The notes under the pieces were generated by a model, which had not been told where the DNA came from, ran no database searches, and was given only the letters and a program-made list of their open reading frames with translations. A stretch of DNA of 41,385 nucleotides from JBMHDW01 sp049889175 (GTDB lineage: Bacteria > Pseudomonadota > Gammaproteobacteria > Comchoanobacterales > Comchoanobacteraceae): assembly GCA_049889175.1 (NCBI GenBank), contig JBMHDW010000006.1:1-41385 (forward strand), given 5' to 3'. The translations under genes and the position numbers were made by a program. Below, in pieces: positions 1 through 9,162 of the stretch. Each line of letters begins with the position of its first letter. Position 1 is the first letter of the stretch.

Positions 1-1050
<1,050 letters not shown>

Positions 1051-1091
1051 GATAACTTGTTACCAAATTCTCATTGTAGCAACATCTTTTC

Positions 1092-1207
1092 ATGAGAAGG
1101 CTATAGCATTGTGGCACCACCTGATTCCATTCCGAACTCAGAAGTGAAACACTTTAGCGCCGATAATACTGCGGGGTTACCCGTGGGAACGTAGGTCACC
1201 TTCTCAC
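1092..1207 (+). rRNA. rrf: 5S ribosomal RNA
   Basis: The conserved 5S core CCGAACTCAGAAGTGAAAC is present near 1132-1150. The ends are fixed by the terminal stem: TGAGAAGG at 1093-1100 pairs with CCTTCTCA at 1199-1206. It lies about 40 nt after the 23S end, the usual 23S-5S order, and is followed at once by an intrinsic terminator, so this is the last gene of the rRNA operon. No tRNA is found between 5S and the terminator. Confidence 0.95.
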
Positions 1208-1214
1208 CTTCTTC

Positions 1215-1242
1215 AAAAAGCACCTACGGGTGCTTTTTTTTT
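1215..1242 (+). terminator. Intrinsic terminator of the rRNA operon
   Basis: A 10-bp stem (AAAAAGCACC with GGTGCTTTTT) closes on a TACG tetraloop, a stable UNCG-type loop, and runs into nine consecutive T residues. It sits 8 nt after the 5S rRNA. No gene is seen from here to the end of the next minus-strand gene at 1527. Confidence 0.93.
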
Positions 1243-1526
1243 GCCCTTTATTATCTCATACTAATGTCTTCTTAAAGGGGAGGGGATGATGGTATTTGCT
1301 TAGATCTCTTCATTAATTGTATCAATCAGCTATGTTGATGTGTTATTTCCTATTGTATTGTATTATTTCTGCTATCTATCTTCAGCATCTCTAGTATGCT
1401 ATGTACCATCATTGGTGGATTTTATTCTTATTGGCCTAAATGTTGCTGCTGGTAGAGAGTTATTGTGTGATTTTTCGACTTAGATATTTTCTATATTTTC
1501 TTGCTAGGTTATTGAAAACGTGGGTT

Positions 1527-2327
1527 TTACCTTTGTATGTGAGGGTTGCAATTATTACCTTCTTCTATTTGCTCATCTCTATTTGTTTGCTTAGACTCTG
1601 TCCAATAAATGGTTTTCAACGATCCATCTTGCTGCTCTATGATTGCTGTGTTGTGTTCTACCCAGTCGCCATCATTTAGGATATGTATTTTTTTATAAAA
1701 TTTTTCTATTGGATCATGTGTATGACCTAAGATAATGCCATCAACTTTTTTTGTAATGCATTCTTTTATAATCTTTCGGTCAATCTTAAATAATTTTTTA
1801 ACCCATTTTTTGGCTATCTTTTTTGCTTGCTTGCTAATCGTTACTTTCTTTCTGTCGTCTGACTGCTTGATCAACTTGCCTAGCCATAATAAGAAGTGGT
1901 AGCCATAATCAGCAATTTTTATGAATGGTGTAGCCCACTGTGGAAACTGTTCAAATTGATCACCATGCATAACTAAATAATTTTTGCCAGCCTGTGTTGT
2001 GTGAATGATTTGATCACAAACAGTGATATTGGATAACTCAATGGGGAACATATGTTTAAATTGTCGAATTATTCCATCATGATTGCCAACACAATACGTC
2101 ACTTTTTGGCCTTTACCAACTCTATCCAATAATATCTGAATAACACGAGTATGATGTTCATCCCAATAACAACGTCTTGAGTTAATCGTCCAAAAATCTA
2201 AAAAATCACCAACAAGATATAGGTGGTCCCAACTTATACTCTCCAAAAAGGAGCAAAGCTGCTCTGCACTGGAGTATTGGCTGCCTAAATGAATGTCTGA
2301 AATAAAAATGGCTTTGTGATGTTGCAT
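1527..2327 (-). CDS. LpxH-like UDP-2,3-diacylglucosamine diphosphatase / metallophosphoesterase
   Basis: A 266-residue calcineurin-like metallophosphoesterase. All metal-binding motifs are visible in order: SDIHLG (D and H at residues 11 and 13), GDFLD, GNHD, MHGD and GHTH near residue 200. The set and spacing resemble the LpxH-like family that removes UMP from UDP-2,3-diacylglucosamine in lipid A synthesis at the inner membrane face. The family also holds phosphoesterases of unknown substrate, so the exact reaction is inferred. The ATG at 2327 is chosen because AAGGAT lies seven bases upstream; the frame is open 15 codons further, but that extension would contain the ribosome binding site. 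The gene points at the rRNA operon. The last ~25 residues are polar and poorly conserved in appearance. Confidence 0.72.
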   Translation of the reverse strand: MQHHKAIFISDIHLGSQYSSAEQLCSFLESISWDHLYLVGDFLDFWTINSRRCYWDEHHTRVIQILLDRVGKGQKVTYCVGNHDGIIRQFKHMFPIELSNITVCDQIIHTTQAGKNYLVMHGDQFEQFPQWATPFIKIADYGYHFLLWLGKLIKQSDDRKKVTISKQAKKIAKKWVKKLFKIDRKIIKECITKKVDGIILGHTHDPIEKFYKKIHILNDGDWVEHNTAIIEQQDGSLKTIYWTESKQTNRDEQIEEGNNCNPHIQR

Positions 2328-2525
2328 AAATCTATCCTTCATTAACTTATGCCATTCTCTTGTTGATTGCACGTGTTATCTACAGATGTTTACATTTAAT
2401 GTTATCTTAATATGTATGATACTGCTTTTTTTGGGATTTTATCTATCACATTTTGATGTTTTTAAGCTGTGGCCTCTATAAGTTTATAAAGGTCTTACAA
2501 ATCATTGATGCGTCGTTTTAATTTC

Positions 2526-2554
2526 TTGATCCTATACTTTAATTTAGCTATACT
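2526..2554 (+). promoter_or_regulatory. Sigma-70-type promoter of the nucleotide translocase gene
   Basis: TTGATC (2526-2531), a 17-nt spacer and TATACT (2549-2554), close to consensus. The predicted start near 2561 leaves a leader of about 20 nt, followed by GGAG at 2570-2573, seven bases before the ATG. A strong isolated promoter together with the downstream terminator suggests a monocistronic, well-expressed transcript. Confidence 0.65.
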
Positions 2555-2580
2555 GGTGCCGTCTTAAGTGGAGTGATGTT

Positions 2581-4737
2581 ATGCCGGTAAATGCTTTAAA
2601 TCGAAACGATTGGTTGAAAATTGCCAATTATAATATGGATGACAATATAAAAAAATTTGCAGTATTGTGGTGGATGAAATCAGATGGTATTAAAATGAAT
2701 TTAGTTGAATTTTTTAATACATACAATTCTGGTGAAAATGGCGCTATTTTTCAAATTATTACACATTTAAATATAGAAGTTTCAGATGAGCAGTATAATT
2801 CGCTAAATTCTTCACAAAGGAATGTGTTTGATCGTGTTTTTAAAATGCGTTTACCTAAGGCTGAACAGGTCAAAATCGACAGCGCAATAAAATTGATGAA
2901 TAAGGACATTATGCAAGTTAATGATCTTGATAAGGGTGCATGGGATCAATTACGCAAACAGCTCGAAGAAACCAATGATGATTATATTGAACAAAAAGTA
3001 GATACCTTTAAAGCATTAATAAATAATTATTCTGATTATGAGGTTGAAGAGGCACAAAATCTTGATCAAATAATTGCTAGTATTGAAGCAGGTAATGGTC
3101 AAAACTATCTTATCTCAGATGAAAATATTCAAAAATTAAAAGATGCAGCTGACTATATGGAAATGTCACCAGCCCGAGCTAATATCGGATGGCTTCAATT
3201 CATGGCATTTGCAACCATGTTGGTTGGTGTATTAACTCGAAACATTAAAGATTCTTTTATCCTAGGTGTTGCTAGCGCATCCTCCATCGGTGTTTTGAAG
3301 ATTGGATTGAGCCTTATCGTTGCTGTCCTGGTCATTGGGCCACTGATAAAAATGGGGCAGAGCTATTTCTACAAAGCAAAAGATCGCAAACAGACAAAGG
3401 CTTCTGATGGTTATGCTAAGTTGTTTACCATTGTTATGGGGTGTTTTACAGCATTCTTTTTTGCGTTTACTTTTTTAATGTTACCTAATGCAAGTTCTAT
3501 TCATTTTTCTGCAGCATGGGCTAATGGATGGATAGCAACAATACCTGCATTAAAGTTGGTTATTCCACTCCTACAACACTGGTCTTTTAGTCTATTCTAT
3601 TTGGCTGCTGAACTTTGGACTTCTATCGTTTTTTCTATCATTTTCCTCAAGTTTGTTTCTGCAAACTCAAACTCAAAAGATACCAGAAAAAATTTGAAAG
3701 ATGTTCTGTTATTTAGTAATTTGGGAACATTAACCGCAGGAATTATTGGTAAAGTTGTCCCTGAAATGTATTTTCAGCAAACTGTGCTATGGACAACCTG
3801 TGGCGTTTCGTTAAGTATGATATTTTTGGGTTTAATCATATTCCGCCAGGAGCGTTCTGGAACGATTTTAAAGACTCCTACCCATAAAGATAAGAAAAGT
3901 AATGGGTTTTTTGCTGATTTAGCAAATTTATGGAATTCACAGTATGCAAGTCGTCTTTTTATGATGGTTTTAGCCAATGGTATTTTGATTAATTTTGTTG
4001 AATTTTGTTGGAAAACATCTGTTAAGAAATTGTGTACGATTAATGGTATCTACAATGCGTCAATGTATGCCAGTTATACATCAATGATGTGGATTATTGT
4101 CGGTGCAACAACTATTTTATTTACTTATTTTTCATCGAGTGTGGTGGAAAAAAGAAAATGGAGAGGCACAATGCTTATCCTGCCAATAACACTAGCAATA
4201 ACGAGTGTAACCGTTTATCTAACTGCTGCATATTTGGTTAATATTCCTTCACTTGCAAGTAAAGCTGTTGCTGCGTCAACTCTTTTTATAGCATTGTGTA
4301 AATCAATGAAGTATGGATTCTTTGATCCCTGTGAAGAAATGGCCAATAGTGTTAAATATGCTAACGGAGATCAGCCGTTCGGTGATAAACGTACTGAACT
4401 AAAATTGGTTGCTCCCCGTTTAAGTAAGGCTTCAGGTAGCGCAGCACAAGTGCTTCCAATGATGATTTTGCCATCAATATTTGTTACACAAGCTAGTTTG
4501 ATTCCATTACTTACGGTTGCTACGGTGTTTTTGATTAGAAACTGGATTAATAATATCAATGTTATTGATAATGGTTTACCAACACAGCAAAACATCATGG
4601 GTGCTTTCGTGAATGGTACTAGTGCAAAAGAACTAAGCCAAGATTTTCCTGAAGAAGTTAATAACTTTTATAAAGATGATACGAGAGGTCATTCTGTTAA
4701 TGCTGGTAGTACTGTTGCTCCCGCGAATCATGTTTAA
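2581..4737 (+). CDS. tlc: ATP/ADP translocase (Tlc/NTT family) with a large N-terminal extension
   Basis: A 718-residue polytopic inner-membrane nucleotide carrier of the rickettsial/chlamydial/plastid NTT type, which typically exchanges host ATP for ADP plus phosphate. The carrier part starts near residue 205 and is about 510 residues long, the usual full family length, with some 11-12 hydrophobic segments. Family signatures are NIKDSF (residues 221-226; the family has LKDT/LKDS), KYGFFDPCEEMA (577-588; the family has K-Y-x-x-FDPxKEMAY) and GDKRTELKLVAPRLSKASGS (the family has GKA...GxRLGKSGGS). Residues 1-200 are soluble, charged, mostly helical in appearance and have no counterpart in the ~500-residue carriers I know. 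It has its own promoter and terminator. Substrate choice (ATP/ADP exchange or nucleotide import) cannot be read from sequence. Confidence 0.88.
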   Translation: MPVNALNRNDWLKIANYNMDDNIKKFAVLWWMKSDGIKMNLVEFFNTYNSGENGAIFQIITHLNIEVSDEQYNSLNSSQRNVFDRVFKMRLPKAEQVKIDSAIKLMNKDIMQVNDLDKGAWDQLRKQLEETNDDYIEQKVDTFKALINNYSDYEVEEAQNLDQIIASIEAGNGQNYLISDENIQKLKDAADYMEMSPARANIGWLQFMAFATMLVGVLTRNIKDSFILGVASASSIGVLKIGLSLIVAVLVIGPLIKMGQSYFYKAKDRKQTKASDGYAKLFTIVMGCFTAFFFAFTFLMLPNASSIHFSAAWANGWIATIPALKLVIPLLQHWSFSLFYLAAELWTSIVFSIIFLKFVSANSNSKDTRKNLKDVLLFSNLGTLTAGIIGKVVPEMYFQQTVLWTTCGVSLSMIFLGLIIFRQERSGTILKTPTHKDKKSNGFFADLANLWNSQYASRLFMMVLANGILINFVEFCWKTSVKKLCTINGIYNASMYASYTSMMWIIVGATTILFTYFSSSVVEKRKWRGTMLILPITLAITSVTVYLTAAYLVNIPSLASKAVAASTLFIALCKSMKYGFFDPCEEMANSVKYANGDQPFGDKRTELKLVAPRLSKASGSAAQVLPMMILPSIFVTQASLIPLLTVATVFLIRNWINNINVIDNGLPTQQNIMGAFVNGTSAKELSQDFPEEVNNFYKDDTRGHSVNAGSTVAPANHV

Positions 4738-4751
4738 CTGATACGACTAAT

Positions 4752-4779
4752 AAAAAAGGGGGCTTTAGCCCCCTTTTTT
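4752..4779 (+). terminator. Intrinsic terminator after the nucleotide translocase
   Basis: A perfect 12-bp stem, AAAAAAGGGGGC with GCCCCCTTTTTT, closes on a TTTA loop; the 3' arm supplies the T run. It begins 15 nt after the stop codon. The symmetric A and T runs mean it could act in both directions. Confidence 0.93.
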
Positions 4780-4832
4780 ATTGCATGATATGATTATTTA
4801 AGTTATTGTAAATAATAGATTAGGAGAGCCAT

Positions 4833-6329
4833 ATGACAAGAGTTCAGTCATCAAAAAAAGTTCGTACAGCCATAGAGCCAACGCGTGATATAGATTTTCC
4901 AGAATGGTTCCAGCAAGTCATAAAATCTGCAGAATTGGCAGAGCACTCACCAGTTAAAGGCTGCATGGTGATAAAGCCTTGGGGTTATGCAATATGGGAA
5001 CGAATTCAGAGCATACTTGATTGTGAAAATAAACTTATGGGTTGTCAAAATGCATACTTTCCTTTGTTTATACCGCTATCAGCCATGCAAAAAGAAGCCG
5101 ATCATGTTGAGGGATTTGCAAAAGAGTGTGCAGTAGTAACACATACTCGATTAGCTCAAGATGATACAGGTAAACTCACACCAGATGGTGCTTTAGATGA
5201 GCCGCTTATTGTAAGGCCCACTTCAGAAGTGATGATTGGTGAAATGTTTGCTAAATGGATTCAATCATATCGGGATATGCCTATGAAACTTAATCAGTGG
5301 GCCAATGTTGTTCGAATGGAAATGCGTACGCGGTTGTTTCTTAGAACCAGTGAGTTTTTATGGCACGAGGCGCATACATGTCATGCTCATCAACAAGAAG
5401 CTTATCAACAAGCTTTTGATGCGCATAAGATGTATGAAAAAGTCCTCCATGATGCGCTGGCTATTCCAACCTATGCCGGGGAAAAGTCACCACAAGAGCG
5501 ATTTGCAGGCGCTGATAATACATTTACTTCTGAAGCCATCATGCAAGATGGTAAAGCATTACAATGCGCTACGGCACATTTTTTAGGTCAGCATTTTGCG
5601 CGATCAGCTAATATACAATTCCAAAATAAAGAAGGAGAACAAGCCTTGGCTTGGACAACATCATGGGGAACAACGACACGATTGATAGGTGCGTTAACCA
5701 TGGTTCATGGCGACGATGATGGTTTAAGATTGCCGCCAGCAGTATCTCCATATCATGTTGTTATTATGTCTATGTCTCATGATGATAACCACTCAGAGAT
5801 TAAGGCTTATGCACAAGAAGTCTCACAAATGATTTCAGCACTTTCTTGGCATCATGAGCCTGTACGAGTTTATTATGATGAAAGACCAATGCGAGGTGGT
5901 GAGAAAAAATGGAGTTGGGTAAAAAAAGGTGTGCCTATACGTATTACTATTGGTGCTAAGGAATTAGCTACCAAGACTGTCAGTATTGAATACAGGCATC
6001 AATCTATTCAGTCTGAACTACTTGAAGTGTCAGCTTTAAACATCATACCTGAAAAACTTAATGCCATCCATCATGCTTATTTTGAACAAGCATTAGCTTA
6101 TCGTGAAGCTTTGTGTGTTGAGGTGCGCAGTAAAGATGACCTCATTAACGAATTAAAGAAAGGACATCATGTGATTGCTGATGTTTGTTTAAACTCTGAG
6201 TTGGAGGACTGGTTGTCAGAAGAAGCACAGTGCTCAGTACGTTGTGTCTGGACGCAACCCATGAATGATGTGTGTATTGTTTCAGGTCAGCAAACCAATG
6301 CTAGAATTATTATCGCAAAAGCTTATTAG
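4833..6329 (+). CDS. proS: Prolyl-tRNA synthetase, archaeal/eukaryotic type (ProS type 3)
   Basis: A 498-residue class II synthetase that charges tRNA-Pro in the cytosol. Motif 2 is RMEMRTRLFLRTSEFLWHEA, followed by HTCHA; then come GADNTFTSEAIMQDGKALQ and motif 3 with TSWGTTTRLIGALTMVHGDD. These are signatures of the short archaeal/eukaryotic-like ProRS. The ~570-residue form usual in Gammaproteobacteria has a YbaK-like editing insertion between motifs 2 and 3, which is missing here. The C-terminal extension typical of this type is present and ends in IIIAKAY; one of its usual zinc cysteines reads SGQ instead of C-G. AGGAG at 4822-4826 sets the ATG. Only 14 nt separate it from the next gene. 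Likely horizontally acquired; whether a standard proS exists elsewhere is unknown. Confidence 0.93.
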   Translation: MTRVQSSKKVRTAIEPTRDIDFPEWFQQVIKSAELAEHSPVKGCMVIKPWGYAIWERIQSILDCENKLMGCQNAYFPLFIPLSAMQKEADHVEGFAKECAVVTHTRLAQDDTGKLTPDGALDEPLIVRPTSEVMIGEMFAKWIQSYRDMPMKLNQWANVVRMEMRTRLFLRTSEFLWHEAHTCHAHQQEAYQQAFDAHKMYEKVLHDALAIPTYAGEKSPQERFAGADNTFTSEAIMQDGKALQCATAHFLGQHFARSANIQFQNKEGEQALAWTTSWGTTTRLIGALTMVHGDDDGLRLPPAVSPYHVVIMSMSHDDNHSEIKAYAQEVSQMISALSWHHEPVRVYYDERPMRGGEKKWSWVKKGVPIRITIGAKELATKTVSIEYRHQSIQSELLEVSALNIIPEKLNAIHHAYFEQALAYREALCVEVRSKDDLINELKKGHHVIADVCLNSELEDWLSEEAQCSVRCVWTQPMNDVCIVSGQQTNARIIIAKAY

Positions 6330-6343
6330 GTAGGTCATAAAGA

Positions 6344-8200
6344 ATGAAAAAAATTGCTCATAGTTCTATACCAATATATGAAAAAACCTTACAACAATTA
6401 ATAAAACAACAACAAGAAGATGAACGCGATCGCGATAAACATGCAGCGGGTATCTCAGGTAATAAGATACCGAGTTTGGAAAAATTTACATTAATTCCAA
6501 GCTCAGGTTTAAACAATATGTGTGCTTGTTTTACCATTGCAGAATACCTTATTCAATATGAATATTATGATGATAATAAGAGTCCTGTAGGTCAGGCATG
6601 GACCAGATTAGTAGATCAATATGTTACTTATAATGCTGCCTTTAATATTGACCTTAATGCACCTCTACTATGGGACTTATTAGGTAAGTTAAATCCTGAA
6701 GAAAAACAAATAATGCTTGGCTGGTTGGTTAAATTAATCTTTTGTTATGATGCTTTTGAACAAGATGATGGTTTAACTTTTCTCGATCAAGCTGTGCAGT
6801 TATATGATGATCATATTTTTCGTTGGGCCAGTGATGCACTTTACATTAATGTAGAGTTGCTGGTACATACTACTAAATTAGATGGAAGTGAACAATATTC
6901 TCGAACCCACCATTCTCCTGATAAAAAAAGTGATAGTGTACCTCCAACCATGTGGGTTTTCCTAAATGCTTTTACTGGAGGTCAGCATCAAAGTTATTAT
7001 CATATTGACTCTAGTCAAAAAGAACACAATATTCTGATCACCAATGAGATTTTGGAAAAGTGTAAAAAGGCCGCAAAAACAAAGTTGAGTCTTATGGATG
7101 TACTTCAATTTGTTTCTAAGGAAAAGTCTTTTGAGACAAAAGCGCAAAGTCAATTCAATTATACCTCATATATTGAAAAACGCATATGGGATCGTCAAAA
7201 GGGGGATTTCAAAACCCCAAACAATGCAAAACTCGAAGATCAATTAGAGTCTGTACAAACATTTATTCATGATTATGCCACTCGAGAGCAGACTCAAACA
7301 AAACTATATCTGATGGATATAAATGCGTTTTGGTCTAAATTAACCACACTATATAACTCAAAAGTAGTTTGCCAAAAATTAAGTCAATATGGATCCAGTG
7401 CATTACTCTGGCCAGTTTGGCATAAAGAAACTGGCTGGACTCAACTAAGAGACTTATTGTTGAACACAACAATCACCATTAATCAGCTCAAAGAAGTATC
7501 AAATTCGGATGAAGCCATCTATCGCCTTGTTGATCCAAGTAAGCCAGATATGCCATCGAGTGGTCATTATGAATTGTTATTACCTCAAGAACCTAAAAAG
7601 GTAACTCACACAGCAGTTATTGACTATCTTCCACAGAGTTGGAATGATTTTTGCAGCGTCGTTAAGGGTGATTCAGAACCTTCTCGGTTACCAGTGTACT
7701 CAAGAAGAAATTCTACACATTTGGTTACCTTGGTAAAACAGTTAGGGGAGCGTATTGATTTATTGAAAGATGATGTTAATCAGTATGTTGCTGAGGATTC
7801 TTTTGTAAGTCAAGTGTGTGATCCAATCGTTAGTGCTTACAATAAATTATATGATTTAGCTAATCATCTCGCCACTAATCCCTATGATCAAGACCAGAAG
7901 AAAACTTTTGATGATGAGCTAAAAAGTCTTAAAGATTTTATTGGGTCAATGCTCAATGATCCATCAAATCCTACTTACCAGTTTTTAAATGAGATGGATT
8001 CAACGCATCAAATCTTAACCAATATTCTATTGATAATAACTGGTATTGGTGCGGTTGCTTTACTGATTGATGTCGCTATTAATCACCAACAAACGATTTG
8101 TAAATGGACAACATATAAGCGTTCTATAATGAATCAATTTAATGAGGAATTAGAAAAAATTGGATTTGATCAAGAGTCAATCAACTCTCCAAGACCTTAA
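6344..8200 (+). CDS. Unrecognised 618-residue protein; candidate OTU-like cysteine protease with a C-terminal membrane helix
   Basis: I do not recognise a family outright. Residues 52-69 (SSGLNNMCACFTIAEYL) match the layout of the OTU nucleophile motif, D-G-N-C-L-F-x-A-I-A-x-x-L, with Cys60 as the possible nucleophile. Residues 159-175 (FRWASDALYINVELLVH) resemble the W-x-x-x-x-x-x-x-L stretch that often follows. Residues 203-220 (MWVFLNAFTGGQHQSYYH) could supply the catalytic His (His215 or His220). This is weak pattern evidence. The middle is helical and polar. One hydrophobic helix spans 557-579, followed by a 39-residue basic tail, with no signal peptide: a tail-proximal anchor. It follows proS by 14 nt and probably shares its transcript. 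A host-directed deubiquitinase effector is one reading; a bacterial membrane-attached protein is the alternative. Confidence 0.45.
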   Translation: MKKIAHSSIPIYEKTLQQLIKQQQEDERDRDKHAAGISGNKIPSLEKFTLIPSSGLNNMCACFTIAEYLIQYEYYDDNKSPVGQAWTRLVDQYVTYNAAFNIDLNAPLLWDLLGKLNPEEKQIMLGWLVKLIFCYDAFEQDDGLTFLDQAVQLYDDHIFRWASDALYINVELLVHTTKLDGSEQYSRTHHSPDKKSDSVPPTMWVFLNAFTGGQHQSYYHIDSSQKEHNILITNEILEKCKKAAKTKLSLMDVLQFVSKEKSFETKAQSQFNYTSYIEKRIWDRQKGDFKTPNNAKLEDQLESVQTFIHDYATREQTQTKLYLMDINAFWSKLTTLYNSKVVCQKLSQYGSSALLWPVWHKETGWTQLRDLLLNTTITINQLKEVSNSDEAIYRLVDPSKPDMPSSGHYELLLPQEPKKVTHTAVIDYLPQSWNDFCSVVKGDSEPSRLPVYSRRNSTHLVTLVKQLGERIDLLKDDVNQYVAEDSFVSQVCDPIVSAYNKLYDLANHLATNPYDQDQKKTFDDELKSLKDFIGSMLNDPSNPTYQFLNEMDSTHQILTNILLIITGIGAVALLIDVAINHQQTICKWTTYKRSIMNQFNEELEKIGFDQESINSPRP

Positions 8201-8223
8201 TCATATTTTATGATAAAAATTGC

Positions 8224-8252
8224 TTGACAGAATGACGGAATCGTTGCATTAT
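8224..8252 (+). promoter_or_regulatory. Promoter of tRNA-Thr(TGT)
   Basis: Consensus TTGACA at 8224-8229, a 17-nt spacer and CATTAT at 8247-8252. It ends 10 nt before the mature tRNA, so the 5' leader would be only a few bases long. Confidence 0.7.
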
Positions 8253-8262
8253 CCTTAACAAT

Positions 8263-8335
8263 GCCTGAGTAGCTCAATTGGTAGAGCAACTGATTTGTAA
8301 TCAGTAGGTTGGGGGTTCAAGTCCCTCCTCCGGCA
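8263..8335 (+). tRNA. tRNA-Thr (anticodon TGT)
   Basis: A complete cloverleaf of 73 nt with GTAGCTCAATTGGTAGAGC as D arm, anticodon stem ACTGA/TCAGT with loop TTTGTAA, and GGTTCAAGTCC in the T arm. The acceptor stem GCCTGAG/CTCCGGC has one T-C mismatch at the fourth pair. The 3' CCA is not encoded (the discriminator A is followed by TAAG). Confidence 0.95.
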
Positions 8336-8352
8336 TAAGTACTATAAGCATT

Positions 8353-9150
8353 ATGTCTGAATTTAAAACCTGTTGCACCCTGAAAAATCAATGTTATATA
8401 GCTTCTAATGACGCTTCTTCAGGTTGGTATAACAATTGCTTACATGGTGGTGTTGTGGCCGGTATGATGTATCATGGTATTGAGCCTTATCTACCTAAAA
8501 ATCACACCCCAAAATGTTTTCATGTTAATTTATATAAGCCGGTTTGTACAGGGCCGCTAACAATAGCTGAAAAATGTTTACGCTCAGGCAAAAGAATCCA
8601 CTGTCATGAAGTTACCCTAAATTATCAGCATAATCCTGTTGCTACTGGGTCAATGACTACAAGGCCGGCATCATTAAGACTTGATACAACAATGTCAACT
8701 CCCTATGATGACTTGATGCAATGGCAGCAAGCAAGACCTATTGAGTCCTGGCACTGGAAAGATCGTGTCTTTGCATCAACCTGTGTTGACATTCGATTGG
8801 GTTTTGGCGACCCTTTAGGTATGCCTGGTGAAGCAGGAGTCTGGTTAAAGCTTAATCGTCCCTTTATCAATGAAGAAGGGGTAAACCCAATAGCTATGTC
8901 TATTATTGCATCAGATTTTGGTAATGCTGTTGCTAACATAGTCTCTATTGATACGCACGTATTTATCAACCCTGACCTAACGATTCGCTGGCTAAGGCCT
9001 CCCCAAGAATCATGGGTTGGAATTGCTGCGAAAACATTACAATTAACAGAACAAAATGCACTTGTACAAAGTTATCTATATGATCAACAAGGATGCTTTG
9101 GATTGGCTTTTCAGTCACTTATTTTAGAACTCAGAGAACACTTTTATTAG
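8353..9150 (+). CDS. Acyl-CoA thioesterase-like protein, double hotdog fold
   Basis: A 265-residue soluble protein whose layout matches the TesB-like/4HBT_3 acyl-CoA thioesterases: two hotdog halves in one chain. The N-terminal half has GWYNNCLHGGVVAGMM (around residues 24-40), the typical substrate-proximal segment with a His-Gly-Gly turn, and the second half starts near residue 115. The C-terminal half carries IASDFGNAVANIVSID, where this family has a conserved D-x-x-x-x. It would cleave acyl-CoA thioesters; the chain length cannot be told. It starts 17 nt after tRNA-Thr without a clear Shine-Dalgarno, and may be read from the tRNA promoter. It is followed after 12 nt by rdgC. The family call is moderately sure, the physiological substrate unknown. 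Confidence 0.7.
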   Translation: MSEFKTCCTLKNQCYIASNDASSGWYNNCLHGGVVAGMMYHGIEPYLPKNHTPKCFHVNLYKPVCTGPLTIAEKCLRSGKRIHCHEVTLNYQHNPVATGSMTTRPASLRLDTTMSTPYDDLMQWQQARPIESWHWKDRVFASTCVDIRLGFGDPLGMPGEAGVWLKLNRPFINEEGVNPIAMSIIASDFGNAVANIVSIDTHVFINPDLTIRWLRPPQESWVGIAAKTLQLTEQNALVQSYLYDQQGCFGLAFQSLILELREHFY

Positions 9151-9162
9151 GGAGTAAACACC

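Noticed and set aside
1440..1679. 79-codon hydrophobic plus-strand frame
   Set aside because: It overlaps the end of the LpxH-like gene in antisense, has no ribosome binding site and its hydrophobicity comes from AT-rich sequence.
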